NCBI GenBank assembly: GCA_002707525.1
Contig: PAND01000016.1
Location: forward strand, 1 to 32,924
Length of the DNA: 32,924 nucleotides
Direction: 5' to 3'
Source of the DNA: Flavobacteriales bacterium
GTDB taxonomy: Bacteria > Bacteroidota > Bacteroidia > Flavobacteriales > Schleiferiaceae
Made by a program: the position numbers and the translations under genes. Numbering within the stretch: the stretch's first letter is position 1; every line of letters begins with the position of its first letter. Of the stretch, positions 1 to 9,848 are shown piece by piece. The notes beneath the pieces were generated by a model. That model was given only the letters and a program-made list of their open reading frames with translations, did not search any database and was not told where the DNA came from.

Positions 1-364
<364 letters not shown>

Positions 365-423
365 AGACGAAGACTTTATATGTTCATATACCAATGTGTT
401 AACGCATTTAAACTTATTTAAAG

Positions 424-533
<110 letters not shown>

Positions 534-538
534 TTCAG

Positions 539-569
539 GCCCAATCTAGTTATAGATTGGGCTTTTTTT
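539..569 (+). terminator. Intrinsic terminator of the rRNA operon
   Basis: A perfect 10-bp stem, GCCCAATCTA (539-548) with TAGATTGGGC (553-562), has a 4-nt loop and is followed by seven T (563-569). An outer repeat, TTTCAGGC (533-540) with GCCTGAAA (572-579), overlaps the inner stem by two bases. On the minus strand the hairpin has no comparable U-tract, so it mainly serves the rRNA operon. Confidence 0.93.
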
Positions 570-583
570 ATGCCTGAAAGTAC

Positions 584-2041
584 TTATTCAATACGCTGAA
601 AAAGATCGATATAAAATCGGCATAAATCATTGTAAGCATCTACATGAATTCGTTCATTGATACCGTGTATTCTAGGTAGATCCTCCTTGGTAAGTGGAAT
701 AGGCAGGAACCTAAAGATCTGTTCGCTCAATCCATCAAAGTTTTTTGAATCCGTTCCGCCCAAGGTGAGATAAGGACTAATCAATGTGTTTGGAAAGATT
801 GATTTGATACTCTGTCCCAGGGTAATAAAGTCCTCGCTGTCGTAGGAAGAAGAGCCGGTAGGACCACTGCCATAGTCGTTGTACCATTGAACAGTACCAC
901 CAAATTTCGTAGCCCGTTTTGAATAAGCATGTACTATATCATCAATAGAATAGCTAGGAAGAATTCGGGTATTACAGACTACGCGCGAGGAAGATGGTAC
1001 AACATTGTCTTTAATGCCTGCACCAACCATTGTGGCTACGGCGGTATTGGTAGTCAGTGCCCTTCCGGTTGACGAATTTTGATACGAGCGAAGAATTAGC
1101 GAATTGGTAAGAGGCCTCATTCCAAAGGCCCATTTTAGGCCAAAAGACATTTCAGGTGCAAGGTGGTCCATGAAACCTTGAAGCGGTGCGGTAAATTCAG
1201 GACTGAAAATGGGGTTGTCATTCAGAGAGGAAATGAAAGCAGATGCACTTAATATTGCATTTTCTTTTTCAGGCATGCTGCTGTGCCCTCCAGCTTGTTC
1301 AAAATTGACTTCTACACTTATATAGCCTTTTTCTGCAATTCCAATAAGGGCGATTGGTGTATGCTCTAATCCAGGTACAGAACCAATCGAAATGGTGCCC
1401 GCCTCATCAAATATTGTTCTAAAGGAGAGTTTCTGTTCGCGGCAGCGCTCTGCTGCAATACCTGCACCATGGGTCCCGCCAATTTCTTCATCTTGACCAA
1501 AACAGAAGTAATAGTTGTGCGTTGGTCGCCACCCGCTCGCAAGCATTGATTCTAAGGCCTCTAGTATTCCAAAGGCAGAAGCTTTGTCATCAAGTGCACC
1601 CCTGCCGTAAATAAAATTATCTACGACTTCTCCTGTAAATGGATCTGCCTCCCAGTCTTTTATGGTTTTGGGGTCTACAGGGACTACATCAAGGTGAGAA
1701 ATGAAGAGCATGTTGTCTGCTTTAGTAGAAGAGCCCTCTAGTTTCATCCATAAAGTATGGGTGCTAATCGTATCTATTGATAATTTTGAAAAAACCAACG
1801 GAAAAGAACTTTTGAGGTGGTCAAAAAGTCCTTCGAACGCAGCGCTATCTATCATTAGCGGTACTTGAGAAATAGTTTTATAGGATAGTCCTTTTGCGAA
1901 AATTGAAACCGCATCACCTCTTATTTCGAAATTGGTTGTCTCCGTTGCAGGTAAGTACTTGTCTTGAATACTTTCTAAACGGAGTACTGGAAGTGTTGCG
2001 ATTAAAACTATTACAATTAATGTGATGATGGTCTTCTTCAT
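584..2041 (-). CDS. M20 family metallopeptidase (PM20D1/carboxypeptidase S type)
   Basis: 485-residue zinc hydrolase with one hydrophobic N-terminal segment (about residues 4-20), so probably membrane-anchored or exported. The M20 metal and catalytic motifs are in order: SHLDVVP (H116), GRGALDDK (bridging D151), QDEEIGG (general base and ligand E185/E186), FDEAG (D212), the dimerisation-domain motif GGHSSMP (251-257), GGTDSKNF, and the C-terminal IHGINERI, whose His is the last zinc ligand. The family includes yeast carboxypeptidase S and animal PM20D1, which makes and hydrolyses N-acyl amino acids. Substrate is not determined by the sequence: a peptide or an N-acyl amino acid is likely. It stands alone, converging on the rRNA operon and divergent from the gene at 2091. 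Start at the first ATG, followed directly by MKKTII. Confidence 0.9.
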   Translation of the reverse strand: MKKTIITLIVIVLIATLPVLRLESIQDKYLPATETTNFEIRGDAVSIFAKGLSYKTISQVPLMIDSAAFEGLFDHLKSSFPLVFSKLSIDTISTHTLWMKLEGSSTKADNMLFISHLDVVPVDPKTIKDWEADPFTGEVVDNFIYGRGALDDKASAFGILEALESMLASGWRPTHNYYFCFGQDEEIGGTHGAGIAAERCREQKLSFRTIFDEAGTISIGSVPGLEHTPIALIGIAEKGYISVEVNFEQAGGHSSMPEKENAILSASAFISSLNDNPIFSPEFTAPLQGFMDHLAPEMSFGLKWAFGMRPLTNSLILRSYQNSSTGRALTTNTAVATMVGAGIKDNVVPSSSRVVCNTRILPSYSIDDIVHAYSKRATKFGGTVQWYNDYGSGPTGSSSYDSEDFITLGQSIKSIFPNTLISPYLTLGGTDSKNFDGLSEQIFRFLPIPLTKEDLPRIHGINERIHVDAYNDLCRFYIDLFQRIE

Positions 2042-2090
2042 ATACTTATACTTGATGCACGCTTTGTAACTTAGCTTAAAATACGAATAG

Positions 2091-2528
2091 ATGTATATAG
2101 GATTACTACACTTACACCACTGGATGCCATTTTTATGGTTACTTCTAATTCTCGTGGTACTCGTCCAGAACTTTTTAGTTTGGAAATCGGACCGTGAATT
2201 TACCGCCAGTCTTAAAAGACAAAATACAATTACATTAATACTTACTCATATTCAAGTAACCGTTGGGTTAGTCATGCTCGTAGGATTTAATTTGGATGTG
2301 TTTTCTGACATGGGGATTCTAATGGGAGACACCGCAACGCGTTTCAAGTATGTAGAGCATCCAACAACCATGTTGCTCGGTGCAGTTCTGATCACTATAG
2401 GAAATGCTAAAAGTAAGCGTCAAGAAAATGATAAGAATAAGGCTAAAACAGTAGTAGTTTGGTTTGGAATTGGACTGTTATTAATTGCTTTAAGATTCCC
2501 CTGGGAAGCTTTCTTGCAAGGAGCTTAA
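2091..2528 (+). CDS. Small four-helix membrane protein (often annotated cytochrome B)
   Basis: 145 residues with about four hydrophobic segments (roughly 8-30, 46-66, 88-104 and 121-140). Histidines sit near membrane faces: HLHH (7-10), TH (52-53) and EH (89-90). The pattern matches a Bacteroidota family commonly labelled cytochrome B, but no heme motif proves heme binding; treat the name as provisional. It is first in a probable three-gene run with hflX (14-nt gap) and maeB (12-nt gap). The 49-bp space to the divergent peptidase gene must hold both promoters; I find no clean TAnnTTTG box there. Confidence 0.8.
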   Translation: MYIGLLHLHHWMPFLWLLLILVVLVQNFLVWKSDREFTASLKRQNTITLILTHIQVTVGLVMLVGFNLDVFSDMGILMGDTATRFKYVEHPTTMLLGAVLITIGNAKSKRQENDKNKAKTVVVWFGIGLLLIALRFPWEAFLQGA

Positions 2529-2542
2529 GAGAAGGTTTTTGA

Positions 2543-3736
2543 ATGTTAGAAGTTAAAAAGAAAAGAACTTCTGAGAGGGAGCGGTGTGTTCTAGTAGCCA
2601 TAGTAAATAAGCAACAAGACGAGGTTAAGGCGCTGGAATATTTAGAAGAATTGCGCTTTTTGGCTGATACCGCCGGAGCAGATACCCTACACATGTTCAC
2701 TCAGAAATTGGCGCAACCCAATCCTAAAACGTTTCTAGGAAGAGGAAAGATGGAAGATATTCTTGGCTTCGTAAAGGCTGAAAATATAGATATGGTTGTT
2801 TTTGATGATGAATTGACACCGTCCCAACTCAAGAATATTGAGGCATTGATGGAGGTGAAAGTAATGGATCGTACCAACCTTATTTTAGATATTTTTGCCG
2901 CCCGTACACAGACTAGCTATGCTAGAACACAAGTTGAATTGGCTCAATATCAATACTTACTGCCAAGATTGACCAGAATGTGGACACACCTTGAAAGACA
3001 AAAAGGGGGTATTGGTATGCGAGGACCTGGGGAAACGCAGATAGAGACAGACCGTCGTATTATACAGCAGAAAATATCACTTTTAAAAAAGAAGCTGCAA
3101 AAAATTGATGTGCAAATGAGCACGCAGCGCAGTAATAGAGGAAAGCTGACTAGAGTTGCCTTGGTAGGGTATACGAACGTAGGTAAAAGTACATTATTGA
3201 ATGTTTTGTGCAAGACAGATGTATTGGCAGAGAATAAGCTATTTGCTACATTGGATACTACGGTGAGAAAAATCAATATTGACAATTTGCCCTTATTGTT
3301 GACGGATACGGTAGGATTTATCCGCAAGCTACCTACTCAATTGGTAGAAAGTTTTAAATCGACCCTTGATGAAGTTAGAGAGGCTGACGTATTGATGCAC
3401 GTTGTGGATATTTCTCATCCAAATTTTTTAGAGCATATTGAGAGTGTCAATAGCATTTTACAGGAGATAGACAGTTTGGATAAGCCGACTATTATGGTAT
3501 TCAACAAAATTGATGCATTCACTTATGAGGAGGCAGATGAATTCGATCTAGAATTGACACCAAGAAATTATGATCTCAATCACTGGAAAAACAGTTGGAT
3601 AAATAAGATTGGTGAGCGAGCTGTTTTCATTTCTGCACAGGATAGAAAAAATATAGATGAATTAAGGCCTACCCTTTACAGAGTGGCATCAGAAATACAT
3701 GCATCAAGGTTTCCATTCAATTCCTTCTTGTACTAA
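2543..3736 (+). CDS. hflX: GTPase HflX (ribosome-splitting)
   Basis: 397-residue cytosolic GTPase that binds the 50S subunit and 70S ribosomes and splits stalled ribosomes. The N-terminal HflX domain carries the glycine-rich TFLGRGKMED (63-72). The linker has the family signature RGPGETQIETDRR (160-172). The G domain shows G1 GYTNVGKS (209-216), G3 DTVG (255-258), G4 NKID (321-324) and G5 SA (364-365). Length is within the family's range. Start is the ATG at 2543, giving MLEVKKKRTS; no Shine-Dalgarno sequence is visible. It lies between the small membrane protein gene and maeB with short gaps, so co-transcription is likely, though no functional link is obvious. Confidence 0.96.
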   Translation: MLEVKKKRTSERERCVLVAIVNKQQDEVKALEYLEELRFLADTAGADTLHMFTQKLAQPNPKTFLGRGKMEDILGFVKAENIDMVVFDDELTPSQLKNIEALMEVKVMDRTNLILDIFAARTQTSYARTQVELAQYQYLLPRLTRMWTHLERQKGGIGMRGPGETQIETDRRIIQQKISLLKKKLQKIDVQMSTQRSNRGKLTRVALVGYTNVGKSTLLNVLCKTDVLAENKLFATLDTTVRKINIDNLPLLLTDTVGFIRKLPTQLVESFKSTLDEVREADVLMHVVDISHPNFLEHIESVNSILQEIDSLDKPTIMVFNKIDAFTYEEADEFDLELTPRNYDLNHWKNSWINKIGERAVFISAQDRKNIDELRPTLYRVASEIHASRFPFNSFLY

Positions 3737-3748
3737 AGTATAAATCAC

Positions 3749-6019
3749 ATGAGTCAAAGACCAATTCGCAAAACGGATACACTTAAATACCATAAGGAGC
3801 CAAAGCCCGGAAAAATTGAAGTCATCCCAACGAAACCGTCAAATTCGCAGAGAGACTTGAGTATTGCCTATTCACCGGGTGTTGCAGAACCGTGTAAGGA
3901 GATTGCTGAAAATCCTGAAGAGGTGTATAATTATACCGCTAAAGGCAATTTAGTAGCAGTAATTTCCAACGGTACGGCAGTTTTAGGATTGGGAGATATA
4001 GGTCCGGAGGCTTCCAAACCAGTGATGGAGGGAAAGGGCGTTCTCTTTAAAATATTTGCGGATATTGATGTCTTTGATCTGGAATTAGATGCAGCTGATC
4101 CTGATAAGTTCATTGATACCGTAAAAGCTGTTGCCCCAACATTTGGAGGTATTAATCTGGAGGACATCAAAGCTCCCGACTGTTTTTACATTGAAAAGCG
4201 TCTAAAAGAGGAACTTAATATTCCTATCATGCACGATGATCAACACGGCACGGCAATAATAACTGCTGCGGCGCTGTTGAATGCTTTAGAGATTTCTGAA
4301 AAAGAGATCGCTAAGATTAAAGTGGTGTTTAACGGTGCAGGGGCATCTGCCATATCATGTGCCAAATTATACTTGAGTCTTGGAGTCAAACCGCAAAACC
4401 TTTTTATGTGTGACTCAAAGGGTTTAATAACTACTTGTCGCGAAGAGTTAACACCTGAGAAGCAGATTTTTGCAAAAGAACATAAGCCAGCGGAATTAGC
4501 GGAATTAATGAAGGATGCAGACGTCTTTGTGGGCTTGTCAAAAGGAGGCATAGTAAGCAAGGAAATGATTACTTCCATGGCTCCTAGTCCAATTGTATTT
4601 GCATTGGCGAATCCAGATCCGGAGATTACCTATAAAAATGCCATTTCGGCCCGTAAGGACATTATAATGGCCACCGGTAGAAGTGATAATCCCAATCAAG
4701 TGAACAATGTTCTTGGCTTCCCTTTTATTTTCCGAGGTGCTCTAGACGTTCGTGCGACTGCTATTAATGAAGAAATGAAACTGGCAGCTGTGCGTTCCAT
4801 AGCAGAATTGACAAAGGAGCCTGTTCCTGAATTAGTGAATTTAGCCTATGGCGAAAGCAACTTAACCTTTGGACCTACCTATATTATACCCAAGCCGTTT
4901 GATCCACGTTTAATTACTACAGTGGCACCAGCAGTTGCAAAAGCGGCAATGGAAAGTGGTGTTGCCAAGTCCCCAATAAAAGATTGGGACCGTTATAACA
5001 CAACTTTAAGTGATCGATTAGGTAGAGATGATAAGTTTATCAGATTACTTAATGAGAACGCCTCTCAGAAGCCACAGCGAATTGTATTTACAGAGGGTGA
5101 CCAATACCGAATTCTGAAAGCTGCAGAAATTTTAATCAACGGGGGAACTGCAGTCCCTGTACTACTCGGGCCAAAAGCGCGAATTGAGAATTTGATTGAA
5201 GAATATCAATTAGAGTTATCCGGCGCAGAGATTATTGATGTTATCGCAGACACAGAGGGTCGCGAAGAATTTGCTCAGAAGCTATATGACATGCGTATGC
5301 GCAGAGGTTGGACCTTGGCGGAATGTAAAAGTAAAATCAAGCAGCGAGATTACTATGGCAATATGATGCTGAAGGAGGGAAAAGTGGATGCTCTAATAAG
5401 CGGATTGACCGTAAAGTACCCTACGGCTTTAAGACCAATCTTAAGAATTATTGGTACCGAAAAGGGTATTCGGAAGGCGGCGGGCATGTATACCCTTCTC
5501 ACTAAACGTGGTCCCATGTTTTTTGCAGATACTACTATTAATCTTGATCCCGCTGTAGAGGATATCGTGCAGATTGTATTGAATGTTGCCGACACGGTTC
5601 GTAGAACCAATATAGTGCCTAAGGTTGCACTGTTGAGCTATTCAAATTTTGGGTCAAGTAATGGACCAGACGCCCGAAAAATGGCCCAGGCCAGTAGTAT
5701 CCTTCGGAAAGAATACCCAGAATTAATTGTGGATGGTGAGGTTCAGGCAAATTTTGCACTCAATCCAGAATTACTCAAGGAGAGTTTCCCATTTTCAGAT
5801 TTAGTGGGTCATAAGGCCAATGTATTCATCTTTCCAAATCTAGCTGCAGGGAACATATCTTATAAAATGCTACAGAGTTTTGGCGCTGCCGAAGCCATAG
5901 GTCCAATGCTCATTGGTACTCAGAATAGTGCTCATGTATTGCAATTAGGCGCATCTGTTCGTGAAATCGTAAATATGGCCACTTTAGCGGCGGTGGATGC
6001 TCGTACTAGAAAAGCGTAG
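3749..6019 (+). CDS. maeB: NADP-dependent malic enzyme with C-terminal phosphotransacetylase-like domain
   Basis: 756 residues, the usual length of MaeB-type fusions. The malic enzyme domain (about 1-425) decarboxylates malate to pyruvate, giving NADPH. It shows the family's HDDQHGTA motif and the dinucleotide-binding segment VFNGAGASA. The phosphotransacetylase-like domain (about 430-756), starting near [13 protein letters not shown], is normally a regulatory module that senses acetyl-CoA rather than an active enzyme. Last in the run with hflX (12-nt gap); it converges on the cyclase-family gene with only 11 nt between the two stop codons and no visible terminator. Confidence 0.96.
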   Translation: MSQRPIRKTDTLKYHKEPKPGKIEVIPTKPSNSQRDLSIAYSPGVAEPCKEIAENPEEVYNYTAKGNLVAVISNGTAVLGLGDIGPEASKPVMEGKGVLFKIFADIDVFDLELDAADPDKFIDTVKAVAPTFGGINLEDIKAPDCFYIEKRLKEELNIPIMHDDQHGTAIITAAALLNALEISEKEIAKIKVVFNGAGASAISCAKLYLSLGVKPQNLFMCDSKGLITTCREELTPEKQIFAKEHKPAELAELMKDADVFVGLSKGGIVSKEMITSMAPSPIVFALANPDPEITYKNAISARKDIIMATGRSDNPNQVNNVLGFPFIFRGALDVRATAINEEMKLAAVRSIAELTKEPVPELVNLAYGESNLTFGPTYIIPKPFDPRLITTVAPAVAKAAMESGVAKSPIKDWDRYNTTLSDRLGRDDKFIRLLNENASQKPQRIVFTEGDQYRILKAAEILINGGTAVPVLLGPKARIENLIEEYQLELSGAEIIDVIADTEGREEFAQKLYDMRMRRGWTLAECKSKIKQRDYYGNMMLKEGKVDALISGLTVKYPTALRPILRIIGTEKGIRKAAGMYTLLTKRGPMFFADTTINLDPAVEDIVQIVLNVADTVRRTNIVPKVALLSYSNFGSSNGPDARKMAQASSILRKEYPELIVDGEVQANFALNPELLKESFPFSDLVGHKANVFIFPNLAAGNISYKMLQSFGAAEAIGPMLIGTQNSAHVLQLGASVREIVNMATLAAVDARTRKA

Positions 6020-6030
6020 ATGTAACTACT

Positions 6031-6789
6031 CTATTTGGTGGAAGACAAATTATACAAGAGAGGTCTTGAGGGTGCAGCGTCGTTTTCAATTGGTGCTACT
6101 TGCAAGTTTAAAAGGTAATTTCCCGGTTGCACATAATCCGGTATATGTGCCAACTCCGTGATTGTCCTATTTAAGGAGGATTCTGGGGTTGCCCCCCAAA
6201 AAGTTCTATGACAAGCCAATGCTCCACCGTCTTCCTCCTGATCTACACTAGGCTGATCAATTATGATATGATCAATGCCTTCATTTCTTAGGAAGTTTCC
6301 AATTTCCGCATCTAGATAGGGCCAATTAGAATGACTATAATTGCGTTGCAGATTGGCATCTCCGCAGTCCGTTTTAAGTATCACGGATTGAATCCCATTT
6401 GTACCACCGTATTCTTTCGCCTCTAACCAAGCTTTCATGAATCTATCAAGACTTACTTTTCCATTGGTAACCTCTGGGTAAAGTACCAAGGCAAGGGTAA
6501 AGGGCTCTTTAAAATATTGATTGATGGAATGTCTAGTCTTTGAAATATGGCCGGCAGTTTCCGTATGAGTACAATGAGCATGCGGGTTGAAGTCAATAGA
6601 GAAAAAATTCATGTTTCCCCCTAATTCAATTGAGCCTTTCCAATCGCCCAAAATCACCGGCGAAAATTTTGGTGCATCTATATACCAAGCACGTGCGGTT
6701 TCCGTTACCGCCATACTTAGATCGGCATACGGTTTATTTAAATCTATCTCGTAAGAAATACCATTGAATTCAACTGTAGTCTTCATCAT
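6031..6789 (-). CDS. Cyclase family metal-dependent hydrolase (kynurenine formamidase-like)
   Basis: About 252 residues. The family metal-binding motif appears as HAHCTHTETAGHI, the counterpart of the canonical HxGTHxDxPxH; the Asp is Glu here, a version I recall from Bacteroidota members. The family includes arylformamidases and other amide or lactone hydrolases, so the substrate cannot be named. Start: ATG at 6789 (6786 also possible); an upstream TTG would give a longer form. The start lies about 20 bp inside the end of hemW, so translation is probably coupled. No other kynurenine-pathway gene is in the window. Confidence 0.82.
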   Translation of the reverse strand: MMKTTVEFNGISYEIDLNKPYADLSMAVTETARAWYIDAPKFSPVILGDWKGSIELGGNMNFFSIDFNPHAHCTHTETAGHISKTRHSINQYFKEPFTLALVLYPEVTNGKVSLDRFMKAWLEAKEYGGTNGIQSVILKTDCGDANLQRNYSHSNWPYLDAEIGNFLRNEGIDHIIIDQPSVDQEEDGGALACHRTFWGATPESSLNRTITELAHIPDYVQPGNYLLNLQVAPIENDAAPSRPLLYNLSSTK

Positions 6790-7918
6790 GATCAATCATT
6801 AAACTGGCGATAATTGAATCACTAGTCATCCATTTCTCAGGTAAAATACGGAACCCATTTGGCATAGGGTGAATTATTCCCCTATTAAATCCGCCTTCTA
6901 CATTGTTTTTTAGTTGCTTTAATGCTGGATTATTTACATCCATTTGTGGCAAATCAAAATTAAATCTAAACCCTTCAGCGGTGCGCAGCCGAACGATGAG
7001 TCGTTCATTAATTTGTTCGGCTATGCTAAGTCTCTCCTCTGTAATAGTGCTCCCTTTGAGATACAAGTTATTGTTACTGATATTCCAAAATCGTCGTTTT
7101 CCGTCAAAGGAATGCGCACCTGGACCAATACCTAAATAGGGCTGGTAAGACCAATAATGTTGGTTATGAATACTTTGGGATTCCATCTTGGAAAAACTAG
7201 ATAATTCATAATGTTCGTACTTGTTCTTTCTTGCCCACTCTATCAAATAGGTGTATTGAGATAGTATTCCATCGTCGCTTGGAAGGATAATTTTTCCACT
7301 TTCTACTTGATGTTTTAACACGGTGCCATGTTCTACGGTTAAGCTATAGCAGCTCATATGAGGAGGATTAAACTGTAGGATATTTTCAAGATTTTCTTGC
7401 CATGATTTTAGAGTAGATCCTGGCATGCCGTATATGAGGTCTATAGAATAATTTTCAAAGGCACTATTGCATATGAATTCTAAAGCTCGTTTTGATTCTT
7501 TAGCATTATGGGCCCGATTGCTAATTTGTAGCTCATCATGGTGAAAGCTTTGAATCCCAACACTTAATCTGTTGATTCCTGCAGAAAACCAGTGGCTCAA
7601 GTTCATTGGTGTGATGTCATCTGGGTTGGCTTCTAGGGTAATCTCTATATTGTTTTTATACCATTTAAAATGCTTCTTTACTTTTTGAATAAATCTTTGG
7701 ATTTGCTCAGGGCCTAATAAGCTTGGGGTTCCGCCACCAAAGTAAATACTGCTAATTTGAGTGTTTTTCCAAGGAGCTTTCTTACTCTGTTGTTCTAGCT
7801 CATCAAACATGGACTTAAGCACCAGTTCTTTGGTGTTTAAATTTGTAGAAAAGTGAAAATCACAATAGGTGCAAGCCTGTTTGCAGTAAGGAATATGAAA
7901 ATAGATGCTGCTATTCAT
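6770..7918 (-). CDS. hemW: Radical SAM heme chaperone HemW
   Basis: 382 residues. The radical-SAM cluster motif is CKQACTYC (C12, C16, C19) followed by DF, the HemW form; true coproporphyrinogen dehydrogenase HemN carries a different sequence after its cysteines. FGGGTPSLL (about 60-68) is the SAM-binding glycine motif. The C-terminal HemN_C-type region follows. HemW-type proteins bind heme and pass it to membrane hemoproteins; the older label was oxygen-independent coproporphyrinogen oxidase. The start codon shares one base with the stop of the upstream histidine kinase (TAATG), and the 3' end overlaps the cyclase-family gene, so the three genes form one translationally coupled unit. Confidence 0.92.
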   Translation of the reverse strand: MNSSIYFHIPYCKQACTYCDFHFSTNLNTKELVLKSMFDELEQQSKKAPWKNTQISSIYFGGGTPSLLGPEQIQRFIQKVKKHFKWYKNNIEITLEANPDDITPMNLSHWFSAGINRLSVGIQSFHHDELQISNRAHNAKESKRALEFICNSAFENYSIDLIYGMPGSTLKSWQENLENILQFNPPHMSCYSLTVEHGTVLKHQVESGKIILPSDDGILSQYTYLIEWARKNKYEHYELSSFSKMESQSIHNQHYWSYQPYLGIGPGAHSFDGKRRFWNISNNNLYLKGSTITEERLSIAEQINERLIVRLRTAEGFRFNFDLPQMDVNNPALKQLKNNVEGGFNRGIIHPMPNGFRILPEKWMTSDSIIASLMIDHDEDYS

Positions 7919-9072
7919 TATAGAATAGAAGGTAGGGTGATCTTGAAGGTAGCGCCCTGATTAGCATTACTTTCTACAAGTGAAATTGAGCCATTGTGGT
8001 AATCAATTACTATTCTCTTTGCCAAACTCAAGCCTAGACCCCAGCCTCTACTTTTTGTGCTATATCCAGGATTGAATATCCTTCTTTGAATCTTGTTTGG
8101 TATGCCTTTTCCATTGTCTTTAACCAATATGACAATGTTGGTACCAATAAGTTGGGCATCAATATCAATTGAGCCATTACCTTGAATAGCGTCAGTAGCA
8201 TTAGTGATTAAATTTTCTAACACCCAGGAAATAAGTTGCGGATTGTGCATTCCTTGTAGGTCAGCGGCGATACAAGAAGAAAGCTGAATATTTTTGCCTA
8301 ACCGATTCATCATGTAATCAATTGCATTCTCAAGGGTTTCGGTAATGTCTTGATGAGTCATCTCCGGTTGTGACCCTATCTTACTGAACCGCTCTGTGAT
8401 TGAGGTTAGCCTATCCACATCGCGCTCCATTTCACTGAAGGCAACCTCTGTGGGGTATTTGTCTTTCAGAAATGTAATCCAACCTAACAACGCACTTAGA
8501 GGTGTTCCTATTTGATGTGCCGTTTCTCTAGCCATTCCCGTCCAAACCTTATTTTGCTCACTTCTTCTTGCATTAGAGAACGCCATGTAGCTAATGAGCA
8601 TATAGACTGAAATAACCCCAAGAAGAAGAAGCGGATATATCCTTAATTTATTTAATAAGGAGGAACCTTTGTAGTATAAATAATTCGTCTTTCCATCTAA
8701 ATAGGGGTTCTCAAGCATTTGACCGCTTTCCTTGAACTCTTCTAATTTTCTTTTTAAGTACCTCTCAGGATTGGATTCTGGTACGTTTAAGTTGCGGTGA
8801 GCAATGATATCGCCGTTGTCATTTACAAGTAATACAGGAATAGTCTTATTGTCTTGTATGATTTGCGAATAAAATGCAAGATCGGTATCGTCTTGGGATA
8901 AGAAAACAGCTTCCACAGCTTTTGCCCAAAGTACTATTTTCCGTTCCTCTTCGGCCCGTAATTCCTTGAGGAACGTTTCTGTATATAATAACGATACAAT
9001 GCCTATAATTACTCCAAAGAGTATAAGCGCTGCTTTCCACCATTGTTTACCTGTATATACATCCCATTTCAT
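7918..9072 (-). CDS. Membrane sensor histidine kinase without a neighbouring response regulator
   Basis: 384 residues. Two membrane segments (about 13-30 and 144-164) flank an extracytoplasmic region of about 110 residues, giving a small periplasmic sensor with no family I recognise. The H-box is ETAHQIGTPLS (H186). The ATPase domain shows the N-box NLITNATDAI (N291), G1 DNGKGIP (319-325) and G2 GWGLGLSLA (343-351). No receiver-domain partner gene lies in the window. It is first in the hemW operon, overlapping it by one base. A possible -7 box, TAGATTAG (one mismatch to TAnnTTTG), ends 4 nt before the ATG. Confidence 0.92.
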   Translation of the reverse strand: MKWDVYTGKQWWKAALILFGVIIGIVSLLYTETFLKELRAEEERKIVLWAKAVEAVFLSQDDTDLAFYSQIIQDNKTIPVLLVNDNGDIIAHRNLNVPESNPERYLKRKLEEFKESGQMLENPYLDGKTNYLYYKGSSLLNKLRIYPLLLLGVISVYMLISYMAFSNARRSEQNKVWTGMARETAHQIGTPLSALLGWITFLKDKYPTEVAFSEMERDVDRLTSITERFSKIGSQPEMTHQDITETLENAIDYMMNRLGKNIQLSSCIAADLQGMHNPQLISWVLENLITNATDAIQGNGSIDIDAQLIGTNIVILVKDNGKGIPNKIQRRIFNPGYSTKSRGWGLGLSLAKRIVIDYHNGSISLVESNANQGATFKITLPSIL

Positions 9073-9097
9073 GCCTCTAATCTAGTGGTTTCTTTGC

Positions 9098-9105
9098 TAC
9101 CTTTG
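9098..9105 (+). promoter_or_regulatory. Bacteroidota -7 promoter box TACCTTTG
   Basis: Exact match to TAnnTTTG. It ends 4 nt before the ATG at 9110, so transcription would begin at or next to the start codon. No TTG is seen at the usual -33 distance. Confidence 0.6.
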
Positions 9106-9109
9106 TGTC

Positions 9110-9832
9110 ATGCCTAATAGCCTGGTAATTATTCCAACATATAACGAAATTGAAAACATCGAAAAGATGTTGGATACCGTGATGTCATTGGAACGTCCTT
9201 TTGATGTGCTTATTGTTGACGACGGTTCTCCAGATGGTACCGCAGAAAAAGTGCGCGAAAAAATGTCTCAGTACAAAGGGCGTATTCACATGGAGGAGCG
9301 TACTGGGAAACTGGGTTTAGGTACCGCTTATATCCATGGATTTAAATGGGCCTTAGCGCGGGATTACGACTATATTTTTGAAATGGATTGTGATTTTTCA
9401 CACAACCCTGAGGATCTGCCTAGATTACAAGAAGCTTGTGAGCAAGGGGCGGGAGTTGCTATTGGTTCCCGCTACGTAAGGGGCGTAAATGTGGTTAACT
9501 GGCCTATGAGTAGAGTCTTGCTCAGCTATTTTGCAAGTGTATATGTACGCTTCATTACCGGTATGCCTATTCAAGATTCTACTGCTGGCTTTAAGTGTTA
9601 CAGACGCTCTACTTTGGAGTCTATTGATTTTTCTCAAATTCAATTTGTTGGGTATGCTTTTCAAATAGAAATGAAATTTACAGCATGGCGAAAAGGAATA
9701 GAAGTCGTCGAAGTTCCTGTAATTTTTACCGATCGTACCAAAGGTGAAAGTAAAATGTCCGGTGGTATAATCAAAGAAGCCATTTTTGGCGTTATCAAGT
9801 TGAAACTACGAAGTTTCTTTACCAAAGCTTAA
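9110..9832 (+). CDS. Polyprenol monophosphomannose synthase (GT2 glycosyltransferase)
   Basis: 240 residues, a short GT-A enzyme without membrane helices, as in bacterial Ppm1 and archaeal or eukaryotic dolichol-phosphate-mannose synthase catalytic subunits. It moves mannose from GDP-mannose to a polyprenyl phosphate. Visible are IPTYNEIENI at the N-terminus, the nucleotide-binding DDGSPDGT (37-44), the metal-binding DCD (93-95) within EMDCDFSHNP, and the C-terminal TKGESKMSGG characteristic of this branch. The lipid-linked mannose would feed protein O-mannosylation or another envelope glycan; no acceptor transferase is in the window. It is followed after 16 nt by pyrC. Confidence 0.9.
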   Translation: MPNSLVIIPTYNEIENIEKMLDTVMSLERPFDVLIVDDGSPDGTAEKVREKMSQYKGRIHMEERTGKLGLGTAYIHGFKWALARDYDYIFEMDCDFSHNPEDLPRLQEACEQGAGVAIGSRYVRGVNVVNWPMSRVLLSYFASVYVRFITGMPIQDSTAGFKCYRRSTLESIDFSQIQFVGYAFQIEMKFTAWRKGIEVVEVPVIFTDRTKGESKMSGGIIKEAIFGVIKLKLRSFFTKA

Positions 9833-9848
9833 TCGCACCCTAAACCAT

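Noticed and set aside
2443-2700. 85-codon minus-strand frame over the cytochrome-B-like and hflX junction
   Set aside because: It is antisense to two well-supported genes and resembles no known protein.
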